Assembly (NCBI GenBank): GCA_033851915.1
Contig: JAWSVM010000001.1
Coordinates: 372,001 to 436,000, forward strand
Length of the DNA stretch: 64,000 bases
Source: UBA1672 sp033851915
GTDB taxonomy: Bacteria; Pseudomonadota; Alphaproteobacteria; Micavibrionales; Micavibrionaceae
Direction of reading: 5' to 3'
The position numbers and the translations under genes were made by a program. Under the pieces are notes generated by a model that did not search any database, was not told the DNA's origin, and was given only the letters and a program-made list of their open reading frames with translations. Positions 17,052 through 25,737 of this stretch are shown one piece after another. Positions within the stretch are counted from its first letter, which is position 1, and each line of letters starts with the position of its first letter.

Positions 17052-17977
17052 TTTTTGATATTTTAATCAGCAACGTATTACCGCTATACGGCCTGATTTT
17101 TCTAGGTTTTATCGTCGGAAAATTCACAGATTTAGATGTAAAGCCCATCGCCACCATCATCATCTATGCCATCTTGCCCGTGGTGATGTTCGGCGCAACA
17201 GTAACCATGGAATTCACAGCAAAATATTTCCTACCGCCCATTATTATCGCCTCCATCTCAATCATTGCCTCCACCACGGGATATCTGATTGCAGGCAAGA
17301 TTTTAGAAGACGGCGACAAACGACAAAACCTTATCGGCCTATTAAGCGTCGGGGGTAATGCAACCTATTTCGGCGTGCCTATCGCACTGGCGATTGCAGG
17401 CAAAGAATGGCTGGGCGTTTATATGGTGATGGTGATGCCCATCTTTATTTTTGATGCCTCCTTGGGCTATTACTTCGGCGTGCGCGGTGATTTCAGCATC
17501 AAAGAAAGTCTCCTGCGCGTTGTAAGGTTACCTATTATATATGGCGCAATTCTGGGCTTTATCGTTAATGCTGTCGGGGTTGAGCCACCGCAATTATTCC
17601 TCGATTATTGGGAGCGTTTCACGGGCACACTCATCGTTTTGGGTATGATGATGATTGGCGCGGGGCTGTCGCAAATGGATAGATTCCGCTTTGACTGGCG
17701 GTTTTTCACCGGCATTGCTTTGGTGCGTTATATCTTGTGGCCTTGCCTCGGCATTGCGTGGATTTTCATTGATCTGCACTTTCTGCATTTATTGCCTCAC
17801 ACCATACACACCTTTATCATTTTGGTCTGCGCGTGCCCTTTGGGCGCCAACACCGTTGCCTATGCCACAAAGATAGGCCTGTTTCCTGCCCTGACATCAT
17901 GCATGGTTTTAGTCACAACCATATTGGCACTGGCCTTTATTCCGTTTATGCTATGGCTGCAAACCATTATATTTTAA
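17048..17977 (+). CDS. AEC (auxin efflux carrier) family transporter
   Basis: Integral membrane protein of 309 residues with about ten hydrophobic segments, in two halves, as in the AEC family of organic-acid or amino-acid transporters. The first half opens LISNVLPLYGLIFLGFIVGK and holds the GNATYFGVPIAL motif; the second half contains CACPLGANTVAYATKIG. It sits between coaE and dnaQ, which are normally adjacent in alphaproteobacteria, so it is an insertion into a conserved block. Substrate unknown. Confidence 0.85.
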   Translation: MIFDILISNVLPLYGLIFLGFIVGKFTDLDVKPIATIIIYAILPVVMFGATVTMEFTAKYFLPPIIIASISIIASTTGYLIAGKILEDGDKRQNLIGLLSVGGNATYFGVPIALAIAGKEWLGVYMVMVMPIFIFDASLGYYFGVRGDFSIKESLLRVVRLPIIYGAILGFIVNAVGVEPPQLFLDYWERFTGTLIVLGMMMIGAGLSQMDRFRFDWRFFTGIALVRYILWPCLGIAWIFIDLHFLHLLPHTIHTFIILVCACPLGANTVAYATKIGLFPALTSCMVLVTTILALAFIPFMLWLQTIIF

Positions 17978-17986
17978 GAGGCTTCA

Positions 17987-18688
17987 ATGGCACGTGATAT
18001 TGTACTCGACACCGAAACCACAGGCATGGACCCGCTTAAGGGTGACCGCATCATCGAGATTGGCGCGGTGGAGCTGATTAATCTGATGCCCACAGGGCGC
18101 ACCTGCCAAATTTATATCAATCCAGAGCGCGACATCCCCGCCGACGCCACCGCCATTCACGGCATTACCGATGAATTTGTGAAAGACAAACCAATCTTTT
18201 CCCAATGCTATATGGAGTTTATGGATTTCATTGCCGATGACAGCACGCTGGTCATTCATAACGCCGAATTCGACATGAAATTCCTGAATTGGGAACTGCA
18301 ACATGTCGGACATAAGCCCATCAAATGGAATCGCGTGGTTGATACGTTGATGATGGCGCGCAAGAAATTCCCCGGCTCGCCCGCCAATCTGGATGCGCTA
18401 TGTCGACGCTTCGAAATTGATAATACCAGCCGTACCTATCACGGAGCGTTACTTGACTCCGAATTATTGGCCGAGGTATATCTGGAGCTGCTCGGCGGTC
18501 GTCAGCGCGGGTTAGAGCTTGGCGCGGATGCCGCATCAAAAAGTGCATCAGGCAACATGGCAGCGAAAAAAGACCGAAAATTCCGCGAGCCCCGCCCCCA
18601 CAGCGCCAGCGAAACCGAACGCGCCGCGCATAAAGAGCTGCTGGGTGATCTCACCAATCCAATTTGGGATAAGGTACAAGGTAAATGA
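17987..18688 (+). CDS. dnaQ: DNA polymerase III epsilon subunit (proofreading exonuclease)
   Basis: 3'-5' exonuclease of the replicative polymerase; 233 residues. The DEDDh motifs are visible: DTETTGMD (8-15), VIHNAEFDMKFL (about 88-99) and the C-terminal H-x4-D of YHGALLDSELLAEVYLEL (about 150-167). A flexible basic tail ends in the polymerase-binding region. It has the short leader AAGAGG 9 bases after the preceding stop and overlaps the next gene by 4 bases. Confidence 0.94.
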   Translation: MARDIVLDTETTGMDPLKGDRIIEIGAVELINLMPTGRTCQIYINPERDIPADATAIHGITDEFVKDKPIFSQCYMEFMDFIADDSTLVIHNAEFDMKFLNWELQHVGHKPIKWNRVVDTLMMARKKFPGSPANLDALCRRFEIDNTSRTYHGALLDSELLAEVYLELLGGRQRGLELGADAASKSASGNMAAKKDRKFREPRPHSASETERAAHKELLGDLTNPIWDKVQGK

Positions 18689-19245
18689 TTGCCGAATGGT
18701 TTTATCCGAAGGAATTGAAAGAAATTATCGCCGATTTACGTGCAAAGGATGATTTGAATGAGCAGGCTTTAAAGGTTTTAGAGCATTCGCCAATTGTTAG
18801 TCTGTTGCTGTTTGGATTTGTTTTTGTGGTGATATTTTTTAATGTGCTTCCGAACTGGACAGTAATCATTATTACTGGTGCAGTTTGCATAGTATTGGGG
18901 TTTGTTCTCATGATTTTAACCATATTAGCCAGTTGGTCTCGTATGCGCGCTTATTTAAGGGGTAAAAGAAACGAGGGTGAAGTAATTTCTGTTTTGCCTT
19001 ACGTGGGAATTAATCCACAAGTTAGAATAAAAGTAAAAAATTTATCGTCACAGCAGAATATTGTTTTTATTGGTGATTACATAGAATGGCACCTAGATAA
19101 AAAAATATGCCCTCAAAAAGGGGAAAGAATTTATTATTTTTCAGATGGGGACAATATGAGAAGTAATATGCCGGATAGGCTGGAAATAAAAATAAAATAT
19201 TGTCTATCTAAATCCATGGCTCTAGAAAAACCAGAAGTTCTCTAG
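18685..19245 (+). CDS. Unknown membrane protein
   Basis: Not recognised; 186 residues. Two adjacent transmembrane segments (LLLFGFVFVVIFFNVL at about 35-52 and IIITGAVCIVLGFVLMILTILA at about 58-80) are flanked by a soluble N-terminus and a C-terminal domain of about 95 residues with beta-strand patterns. Its ATG overlaps the dnaQ stop, so it is in the same transcript, but the base composition is distinctly more AT-rich than dnaQ, suggesting later acquisition. Confidence 0.65.
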   Translation: MIAEWFYPKELKEIIADLRAKDDLNEQALKVLEHSPIVSLLLFGFVFVVIFFNVLPNWTVIIITGAVCIVLGFVLMILTILASWSRMRAYLRGKRNEGEVISVLPYVGINPQVRIKVKNLSSQQNIVFIGDYIEWHLDKKICPQKGERIYYFSDGDNMRSNMPDRLEIKIKYCLSKSMALEKPEVL

Positions 19246-19327
19246 GTCTTAACCCCACCGATACCTCAAAAAACTTCCATTCACCTGCAAACTTTGTTAT
19301 ACACACCCAACTGTGCATAAGTGCGGG

Positions 19328-19362
19328 ATCGGTCACCCCTTACCCGATATAACAAAACAAGG
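19328..19362 (+). promoter_or_regulatory. preQ1-I riboswitch (type II) in front of queC
   Basis: Stem ATCGG (19328-19332) with CCGAT (19344-19348), loop TCACCCCTTAC, then the tail ATAACAAAACAAGG (19349-19362). The tail is the diagnostic A-rich tail of preQ1-I aptamers and is nearly identical to that of the Thermoanaerobacter tengcongensis aptamer. CCTT in the loop can pair with AAGG in the tail, making the H-type pseudoknot and hiding the ribosome-binding site 8 bases before ATG 19371. The loop ends in AC, the position of the ligand-contacting C. Expected effect: preQ1 represses translation of queC. An outer pair TTTGTTAT (19293-19300)/ATAACAAA (19349-19356) may be the alternative fold. Confidence 0.9.
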
Positions 19363-19370
19363 ATATAGCT

Positions 19371-20075
19371 ATGAAAACACTGGTTATCTGCTCCGGCGGA
19401 TTGGATTCCGTTACATTGGCGTATAAAATTGCGCAAGAGCACGAGCTTATCGGCCTTATTGCCTTTGATTACGGCCAAAGACACAAAAAAGAGCTGGCCT
19501 ACGCCGAGAAATGCGCGAAAGCCCTGAATGTTCCTTATGATATGGTTGATATCTCTGCCGTTGGTGCGCTGTTAAGCGGCTCTGCCCTAACCGATGATAT
19601 TGACGTGCCTGACGGGCATTACGCCGAGGACAGCATGAAGCTGACCATCGTGCCCAACCGTAACGCCATTATGCTGACCATCGCCTACGGAATTGCATCA
19701 TCACGCGGCGCGGACGCTGTGGCGACGGCGGTTCATGGTGGTGATCACTTTATCTATTCCGATTGCCGTCCTGATTTTGCCAAGGCGTTCCAAACCATGC
19801 AGGACTTCGCGCTGGATGAACATATAAAGCTCTACACCCCGTTTATTGAGATTTCGAAGGCCGATATCGCCGCACAGACTGTGCCCTTCAAGGTTCCTGT
19901 GATCGATACATGGTCATGCTATAAAGGTGGGGAGATCCATTGTGGGCGCTGCGGTACTTGTGTTGAACGGATCGAAGCGTTTCACATCGCAAAGGTACCA
20001 GACCCCACGCAATACGCAGATTCAGAGTTCTGGATCAACGCAACCGAAAACACCAAACAAGGAACGGCGTCATAA
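19371..20075 (+). CDS. queC: 7-cyano-7-deazaguanine synthase
   Basis: Converts 7-carboxy-7-deazaguanine to preQ0 with ATP and ammonia in queuosine synthesis; 234 residues. The PP-loop SGGLDS lies at 8-13, and the C-terminal zinc site CYKGGEIHCGRCGTC is intact. First gene of the queC-queD-orf-queE operon. It is directly under the preQ1-I riboswitch. queD starts at the last base of its stop codon. Confidence 0.96.
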   Translation: MKTLVICSGGLDSVTLAYKIAQEHELIGLIAFDYGQRHKKELAYAEKCAKALNVPYDMVDISAVGALLSGSALTDDIDVPDGHYAEDSMKLTIVPNRNAIMLTIAYGIASSRGADAVATAVHGGDHFIYSDCRPDFAKAFQTMQDFALDEHIKLYTPFIEISKADIAAQTVPFKVPVIDTWSCYKGGEIHCGRCGTCVERIEAFHIAKVPDPTQYADSEFWINATENTKQGTAS

Positions 20076-20431
20076 TGTATACGATTTCCAAAGAATATCA
20101 CTTTTCCGCCTCGCACCAGCTTTTAGATTTGCCTGAAGACCATCCGTGCCACCGCCTACACGGGCATAATTACGTGGTGGAGGTTGAACTCCAATCCGAG
20201 ACATTAAACCAATATGGTTTTGTGCGTGATTACCGCGAGCTGGATGAGCTGAAGACTTATATTGATGAGAAACTCGACCATCGTCACCTGAATGATGTGC
20301 TGGGGGATGATAATGTGACGGCGGAGAATCTGGCGAAGTATCTCTATGATTGGTGTAAATCCCGCTGGTCAGAAGTTAGCGCCGTGCGCGTCAACGAAAC
20401 CCCGAAAAGCCGCGCTGAATATAGACCATGA
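20075..20431 (+). CDS. queD: 6-carboxytetrahydropterin synthase QueD
   Basis: Makes 6-carboxy-5,6,7,8-tetrahydropterin from dihydroneopterin triphosphate; 118 residues, the usual length. The zinc ligands lie in FSASHQL and HRLHGHNY and the catalytic Cys in HPCHRLHGH (near residue 25). LDHRHLNDVL and VRVNETPKSRAEY are conserved. Coupled to queC by a one-base overlap. Confidence 0.95.
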   Translation: MYTISKEYHFSASHQLLDLPEDHPCHRLHGHNYVVEVELQSETLNQYGFVRDYRELDELKTYIDEKLDHRHLNDVLGDDNVTAENLAKYLYDWCKSRWSEVSAVRVNETPKSRAEYRP

Positions 20432-21102
20432 GTATATATAAGCATATTGAACAAGGTATAATGACAGACCATTTCGTGCTTAGTCACTGGAATAATGCAT
20501 CCACGGTACATACAAGCTTTTATCCAAACCAGTTTTTATTTACTCTATGCGTTGCTATATGTCTTATTGGTCTTTCTATCTGGATTGGCTTGCTCATCAG
20601 TATTTTTCAAGCACGATTCTACCCGCATAAATTTACCAACATTAAACGCAATGTCATCAACGCCATATGTAGAATTATCTCCATATTCCTGACTATACAT
20701 CTAACCAGAGTGATGACGTGGGAATGGGCGGTGAGCATCTATTGCCTTGCTTTCATCCTTTCTTGTTTATATAGAAAGAGAAGGGCAACGCTTGTTGAAT
20801 ATGGATATTTTATCATTGCAGAAATTTTAAAAATTATCACAGCAATTATTATTATGATCCTACTGCTATCTTCAATAGTCGTAATCTTCGATAGAGACGT
20901 GTCTATAGAGAGTTACCTTCATATCTCTGTTTTTTTATTAACATCATTTATGTTCTCACCAATACTCGCAACGATGTTCTTTCGTTGGAATAATGAAGCC
21001 TATCAAAATACGATATCGTTAAAATCTGTCATTTTTACCTTCATAGGGGCGTTTACAATACTTATGATTCTTATAGCCCCTGAAATAATGTGGTCGAAAT
21101 GA
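20428..21102 (+). CDS. Unknown multi-pass membrane protein inside the queuosine operon
   Basis: Not recognised; 224 residues with about six hydrophobic segments, roughly at 35-58, 75-92, 98-112, 127-152, 163-183 and 200-218. It does not show the pattern of YhhQ/VUT, QueT or other known queuosine-precursor transporters. ATGA overlaps couple it to queD before and queE after, so it must be translated from the preQ1-controlled message. It is more AT-rich than its neighbours. A role in moving a queuosine precursor is an attractive inference from context only. Confidence 0.7.
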   Translation: MSIYKHIEQGIMTDHFVLSHWNNASTVHTSFYPNQFLFTLCVAICLIGLSIWIGLLISIFQARFYPHKFTNIKRNVINAICRIISIFLTIHLTRVMTWEWAVSIYCLAFILSCLYRKRRATLVEYGYFIIAEILKIITAIIIMILLLSSIVVIFDRDVSIESYLHISVFLLTSFMFSPILATMFFRWNNEAYQNTISLKSVIFTFIGAFTILMILIAPEIMWSK

Positions 21103-21827
21103 AACAAAAAACCATCCGCATTAGTGAGATTTTCGGCCCCACCATTCAAGGTGAGGGTGCGCTGATTGGACAGCCGACGGTGTTTGTGCGTACGGGTGGG
21201 TGTGATTATCGGTGCAGCTGGTGTGATACACTGCACGCAGTTGATACGCAGTTTCGCCATGACTGGAAACCGACGAGCGCGGCAGATATTTTCGCGCAAA
21301 TCGAGACACTATCGGGCGGTAAGCCTTTGATGGTTTCCCTGTCGGGCGGCAATCCAGCGATACAACCCCTCCAATCCCTGATTAAGATGGGGCAGGAAAA
21401 GGGCTATCGTTTTGCTTTGGAGACGCAAGGCTCTATCGCCAAGGATTGGTTCGCGGATCTGGATGTCCTAACCCTCTCCCCCAAACCACCCAGCAGTGAG
21501 ATGGACACCGATTGGGATGCGTTTGATGTGTGTTTGAAGGCCGCCGATGGCAAACCTGAAACCGCGCTAAAATTCGTGATTATGGATGATGCGGATTATA
21601 TATACGCCCGCGAAGCAGCGGCAAAATATCCTGATCTGCCCGTATATTTACAGCCCGCAAACCATACGCCTCCGCCCGCTGACGACGATAATGCACACAT
21701 CGATATTGATGGCATCATGGATCGCATGCTTTGGCTGGTGGAAAAAGTGACACAGGATAAGTGGTATGACGTTCATGTCTTGCCGCAATTACATGTCTTG
21801 CTATGGGGTAATGAGCGGGGAGTCTAA
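21099..21827 (+). CDS. queE: 7-carboxy-7-deazaguanine synthase (radical SAM)
   Basis: Radical-SAM enzyme that rearranges carboxytetrahydropterin to 7-carboxy-7-deazaguanine; 242 residues. The cluster motif CDYRCSWCDT has the CxxxCxxC spacing, preceded by the family motif EIFGPTIQGEGALIGQPTVFVRTGG. LSGGNPAIQPL follows. ATG 21099 overlaps the previous stop; a GTG at 21090 is less likely. It closes the que operon. Confidence 0.95.
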   Translation: MKQKTIRISEIFGPTIQGEGALIGQPTVFVRTGGCDYRCSWCDTLHAVDTQFRHDWKPTSAADIFAQIETLSGGKPLMVSLSGGNPAIQPLQSLIKMGQEKGYRFALETQGSIAKDWFADLDVLTLSPKPPSSEMDTDWDAFDVCLKAADGKPETALKFVIMDDADYIYAREAAAKYPDLPVYLQPANHTPPPADDDNAHIDIDGIMDRMLWLVEKVTQDKWYDVHVLPQLHVLLWGNERGV

Positions 21828-21832
21828 AACCT

Positions 21833-22156
21833 CTATTTAACCAAATGAGGCACTTTGTTCTTCAAAATACGCACCAGCTCATCATCCATATATTCGTAAT
21901 TATCCGGTATTCCCAAACAAATGACCTTTTGCTTATTCAAGGCCTGCCGAAACCTAGCGTGTAGCTTCTTCTTGTGAACATTCTCCATCACAAAAATATA
22001 ATCTGCCCATTCAATATCATCATGACCAAGCGGCACTTCTGCATCATTCTTTAATCCTGCGGAGCGCACATCCCAATCAGGTTGCGTAGAAAACACCGCC
22101 TCTGCTGTCGGGCTTCTTAATTTATTGTGGCTACATATAAACAGTATTTTCTTCAT
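21833..22156 (-). CDS. Low-molecular-weight protein tyrosine phosphatase-like protein
   Basis: A 107-residue minimal LMW-PTP-like protein. The active-site loop C8-SHNKL-R14-S has the C-x5-R spacing, and D85 in GIPDNYEYMDD is a candidate general acid. It is shorter than classic LMW phosphatases (about 150). It belongs to the small family annotated simply as LMW-PTP-like, whose substrates are unknown. It converges on queE with 5 bases between the stops. Confidence 0.8.
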   Translation of the reverse strand: MKKILFICSHNKLRSPTAEAVFSTQPDWDVRSAGLKNDAEVPLGHDDIEWADYIFVMENVHKKKLHARFRQALNKQKVICLGIPDNYEYMDDELVRILKNKVPHLVK

Positions 22157-22196
22157 AGATATTCTCTTCTATGTATCTTTCTCAAGCAGAAGCACA

Positions 22197-23219
22197 CTAA
22201 CCGACGCGAATTTTACTAATCGCGAGGATGGCTTGCGAGCAGAGAGTCTCTACGGGCATGCCTGTTTGTTTGCATTGCGCTTCCAGTTCTCCCAAACGGC
22301 TGAGCACCTGATTTAAGACAGGCAAAGACCAGCTATTCACTTGTGCTTTAAATTTTGGTGCTTGCTTGAAAAACACCGGCGGGCTTAGCTTTTTCATCGC
22401 GCTATCCATATCCATACCATCTTGCATATAAGCTTTGGTCATATGAAGGCGGCGGAAATGATTTTGCAGGCTGCGCAATATCGCGACAAAGGCCGTGCCT
22501 TCAGCCATCAGAGTAGCATAGGCCTTCAAGGCCGCGCGGCTGTTACGACCACCAACATTATAAACCAGATCATCAAACCCTTGCGCGCCCGCTGCGCCGC
22601 ATGCGGCTTGCACATCTGTAAGAGAAACAGAGGATTGCTCGTCCCCCTTATAAGTAATCAGCTTTTCCAGTTCTGACCTTACCTTACGGCGATCACCCGA
22701 GATATTGGCGGCCAGCCAGCCAACGGCATCCGGATCAACGCGCAATTTGGCCGCCTGCAATGTATCGCGTATAAAGCGCGAAACATCGCGCTCATCCTCA
22801 ACATAGCAGGGCAAAGCCGCCGCATTTTTCGCACTCTCACAGGCTTTACGCAAAGAAGATCGCGGGCCAAGTTCCCCCGCCTGAATAACCACAAGCGAAA
22901 ATGTGCTGGGGTCTTCCAGATAAGATTTCACAAGCACGGTCAGCTTATCACCGCCACCCTTAATCATAATCAAGCGATCACCGCCCATCATGGAAATTGC
23001 ATTGGCTTCATCAGAAAGGCGCGCGGGGTCTTCCGCCAAGGCTTCGACTGATAAGTCAGCCACATTGAACGGATCGCTTAGATCCTCGACAACCGTTTTG
23101 CCAATCACGGCGGCACGTTCACTCACCAAGCCGCCATCAGGGCCATAGACCAAGATAACCCGCGCCTTTTTATCGGGCGATTTTACGAATTGTTCTATTT
23201 GGCGAAACTGAATTTTCAT
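22197..23219 (-). CDS. holA: DNA polymerase III delta subunit
   Basis: Clamp-loader subunit that opens the beta clamp; 340 residues, the normal length. The N-terminus MKIQFRQIEQFV followed by RVILVYGPDGGLVSERA matches alphaproteobacterial HolA, whose Walker-like loop is degenerate. The C-terminal region FHFRRLHMT-type segment and PPVFFKQAPKFKAQVNSW are family features. In alphaproteobacteria it normally follows lptE and leuS; here two other genes are inserted between it and lptE. Confidence 0.92.
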   Translation of the reverse strand: MKIQFRQIEQFVKSPDKKARVILVYGPDGGLVSERAAVIGKTVVEDLSDPFNVADLSVEALAEDPARLSDEANAISMMGGDRLIMIKGGGDKLTVLVKSYLEDPSTFSLVVIQAGELGPRSSLRKACESAKNAAALPCYVEDERDVSRFIRDTLQAAKLRVDPDAVGWLAANISGDRRKVRSELEKLITYKGDEQSSVSLTDVQAACGAAGAQGFDDLVYNVGGRNSRAALKAYATLMAEGTAFVAILRSLQNHFRRLHMTKAYMQDGMDMDSAMKKLSPPVFFKQAPKFKAQVNSWSLPVLNQVLSRLGELEAQCKQTGMPVETLCSQAILAISKIRVG

Positions 23220-23247
23220 TCAAAATACTCTTCAATATAATTAAGGC

Positions 23248-24705
23248 TTAAGCCACAGCAACAGATGCGCATCCCCCTGCTTGTGCCAATTCTTTTTCAA
23301 AAATCATCCGCGCGCAGCGATTTGAATTATCAAAGATAGCGGGATCATGCGTTTTTTGGAATTCTATAACGTCTTCTAACGTTGGGCAAAGTAAGCGGTT
23401 AACTTTGGCGTCTGTGCATCCTGTGCGGCAGATTGTAAGAATGGGCACAACTTCATCACTCAAGCCTTCTTCACGCGCCAGCACCTCAACAAGGTTGGCA
23501 AAGTCCTTGGCAAAATCTGCCATTGTGCCCGTGCCATATTCAATGTCAAAGAACTGCCCGTTATGCTCGCGCGCGGCTTTATAAGATTTTAGCAATAGAT
23601 CATAGCTGCCTGCCAGATCATCATCGGTAAAGCCATATTGCGCCAACAGCGCGTCAACACCCGCCGCAAAATTCTGATTAAACGCCAAGCCTGCGGTTAA
23701 AATAAAGGCACTTTGATGTTGATGCACACCCACGCCAAACATCCGTGCTTCAAAGCGATGGCCGTTCACTTCGTCAGCAGCATTCTTCAACGTCGCAATT
23801 TTCACATCAGGCCATAAAAGGCTCTGCGAGAGATAATAATTACTGGCAATATTCAAGCCACGCTCTTTCAAAGCGTTGAGCGTTACACTCCAATCTCCGG
23901 ACGGAACACGCGTCAAATCCCCTTGCTTATCATAATACATAAAGAGCGGATTATTCATGACATGGTCGATATGGCTGGCGATAAATTCTTCACCCGAAGT
24001 TGCCGTGAACACATAAGGCAAAACGCCGCCGCGCCCCTCCAGCAAACCATTATGGCGCAAGGCCATATCCGCGTTACCGGCGAAAGCTTTTCCTTCACTA
24101 AAGCCAACACCATTATCAGTCAGCATAAACAAGAACGGTGCTAAGGCATAAAGTCTGCGAACATTTTCCAGCATGTGATCCATGTTATGCGCACTGACAG
24201 AAACCTGATTGGATTTACACACCGCAAAATATTGCACGCATTTTTTCATATCCGCGCGATAGGGCGCATACATAATTTTATAACGCTCGACATCAACAAT
24301 TTGAGAAAGCAAATCATCAGCCGTTCTATCGGGCAATCCTTGAAAATAAGAACGCTTTAACCCCTGCTCCAGCGCCGTGTCGCTCAATATTTTTATTTTG
24401 TGATTAATATCCTTCAGAATATCCTTAGTCTCGGAAAAAGGCGCCGCTTTGCCGACAACCTCTAACAATTCGCTGGTTGGTTCGTTATGCAGCCAATCAC
24501 GAATAGGCAAAGCTTCTTCCGCTGCATTCTTCAATGCTGCGTTTTGGGATAGGTTCATCACAGGCAGGTCGGACCCTTGCGGATCAAAGAAGGCTAACTC
24601 CACCTCTATTCCGGCTTTGGCTTGATCGCCTGAACCAGCATAAAGCGCAAAGACATCGTCTGCACTGTTGATTTCGGTTAAATCCGTAGCATTGACCTCT
24701 GACAT
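23248..24705 (-). CDS. Glutamate-cysteine ligase-like protein (GCS2 superfamily)
   Basis: 485-residue protein with the carboxylate-amine/thiol ligase layout: an N-terminal metal- and ATP-binding strand KAGIEVELAFFD (about 30-42), the acidic segment EPTSELLEVVG, the middle YFAVCKSNQVSVSAHNM, and RFEARMFGVGVHQHQSA in the position of the catalytic FEaR-type strand. This suggests ATP-dependent gamma-glutamyl bond formation, most simply gamma-glutamylcysteine for glutathione. It is diverged from standard GshA, so another amine acceptor is possible. It lies 81 bases after the SAM-II-controlled gene on the same strand, hinting at a sulfur-metabolism unit. Confidence 0.6.
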   Translation of the reverse strand: MSEVNATDLTEINSADDVFALYAGSGDQAKAGIEVELAFFDPQGSDLPVMNLSQNAALKNAAEEALPIRDWLHNEPTSELLEVVGKAAPFSETKDILKDINHKIKILSDTALEQGLKRSYFQGLPDRTADDLLSQIVDVERYKIMYAPYRADMKKCVQYFAVCKSNQVSVSAHNMDHMLENVRRLYALAPFLFMLTDNGVGFSEGKAFAGNADMALRHNGLLEGRGGVLPYVFTATSGEEFIASHIDHVMNNPLFMYYDKQGDLTRVPSGDWSVTLNALKERGLNIASNYYLSQSLLWPDVKIATLKNAADEVNGHRFEARMFGVGVHQHQSAFILTAGLAFNQNFAAGVDALLAQYGFTDDDLAGSYDLLLKSYKAAREHNGQFFDIEYGTGTMADFAKDFANLVEVLAREEGLSDEVVPILTICRTGCTDAKVNRLLCPTLEDVIEFQKTHDPAIFDNSNRCARMIFEKELAQAGGCASVAVA

Positions 24706-24786
24706 AGAGTCCCTCTTCGTTTTACAAAAAAATGAGTATATCTTTTTATTATTTCGGATACAAACAAAGAGCGTTACAAAAATAAC

Positions 24787-25680
24787 TTATGTGTAATCAA
24801 TACCAACACCAACATAATTGATCAGAGTCTCTGACTCGGGCAAAATATGCAGTCGCACATCTTCATCCAGCACTTTATTCGCTTTTTCTTTGAATGGTTC
24901 AAAATTCGAGCTATCCCGCTGAACCAGCACATTGTTATAGCTGCCGCCATTACTGCGCGCGCGCGTTAATATTGGCGGATCTATATTCACAATAAGCGCG
25001 CCCCATTCCCGCCTTAGCTCTCCACCTTCATTGACCTGCGGGCGATGAATAATTTCACCGCCAACACGTGATAAGCTGAAATCCGGTGCGGTAATCGTAA
25101 CCGGTGAGATTGATGCACCATTATGAGAGCTTAATCTGTTTTCCGTGCCCAAAACATTATGGAATAAATAAACCATATCTGTATGTTCTCCGTCCGAGAG
25201 GTGGTCATGCCATTTTGCCACATGTGGACGATGAACCTCCCCCGACTCAACATCTGTACGCTGCACAATAAAAGTCATCTTCGCTTTTTCAAACAGCTCT
25301 GCCCCGTAGAGTTTTAAAGCATCAAACGCCGAAGCATTCACACGGCTTAACGTGAAATCCAGTATTTCAGGGATTGCCAAATGCATATCACCAACGCGTT
25401 TCACAATCATTGAACTAAAGGTGCAATCAGGTAAGGCTTCTTGCGGCACATCATCACATAACGCGATAACACGTGTTTCCGCATCTTTGCGCCGTGTTGA
25501 ATACGCATCAGGGTCTCTGGAGAAAAAAGAGGTTAAACGACAATCTCTTGCATGAACATAATCTGCGCCTGTACCTTCGGGCAAATTTTGGGCAACCTCA
25601 TTAAAATCAAGGACGAGTCCTTCATCTCTAGAGTAATTATTAAGATATCGTGTTGAAATTGAATCTGGTCGCGTTTTCAT
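24787..25680 (-). CDS. Unknown protein under a SAM-II riboswitch, possible double-stranded beta-helix enzyme
   Basis: Not recognised; 297 residues, no signal peptide or membrane segment. The middle holds KWHDHLSDGEHTDMVYLFHNVLGTENR and later GGEIIHRPQ followed by WGALIVNID. This spacing of a His/Asp-rich strand and a later His before a hydrophobic strand is reminiscent of cupin or 2-oxoglutarate/Fe(II) oxygenase folds, but that is a guess. ATG 25680 has AAGGG upstream inside a conserved hairpin. The SAM-II aptamer just upstream predicts repression when S-adenosylmethionine is abundant, so a role in methionine, SAM or one-carbon metabolism is likely. Confidence 0.6.
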   Translation of the reverse strand: MKTRPDSISTRYLNNYSRDEGLVLDFNEVAQNLPEGTGADYVHARDCRLTSFFSRDPDAYSTRRKDAETRVIALCDDVPQEALPDCTFSSMIVKRVGDMHLAIPEILDFTLSRVNASAFDALKLYGAELFEKAKMTFIVQRTDVESGEVHRPHVAKWHDHLSDGEHTDMVYLFHNVLGTENRLSSHNGASISPVTITAPDFSLSRVGGEIIHRPQVNEGGELRREWGALIVNIDPPILTRARSNGGSYNNVLVQRDSSNFEPFKEKANKVLDEDVRLHILPESETLINYVGVGIDYT

Positions 25681-25693
25681 GCCTTGTCAGCCC

Positions 25694-25722
25694 TTCTGTT
25701 AATCCTATTGGGATACCACAGA
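25694..25722 (-). promoter_or_regulatory. Conserved hairpin between SAM-II aptamer and start codon (copy A)
   Basis: On the minus strand TCTG and CAGA close a stem, with an internal loop TGGT/TAA and an inner ATCC/GGAT helix with a 5-base loop. The 3' arm runs into AGAAGGG, the ribosome-binding site of the downstream gene. The same hairpin with a different outer stem occurs at 51489-51525. Confidence 0.6.
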
Positions 25723-25737
25723 CGAACCGACGTCGTA

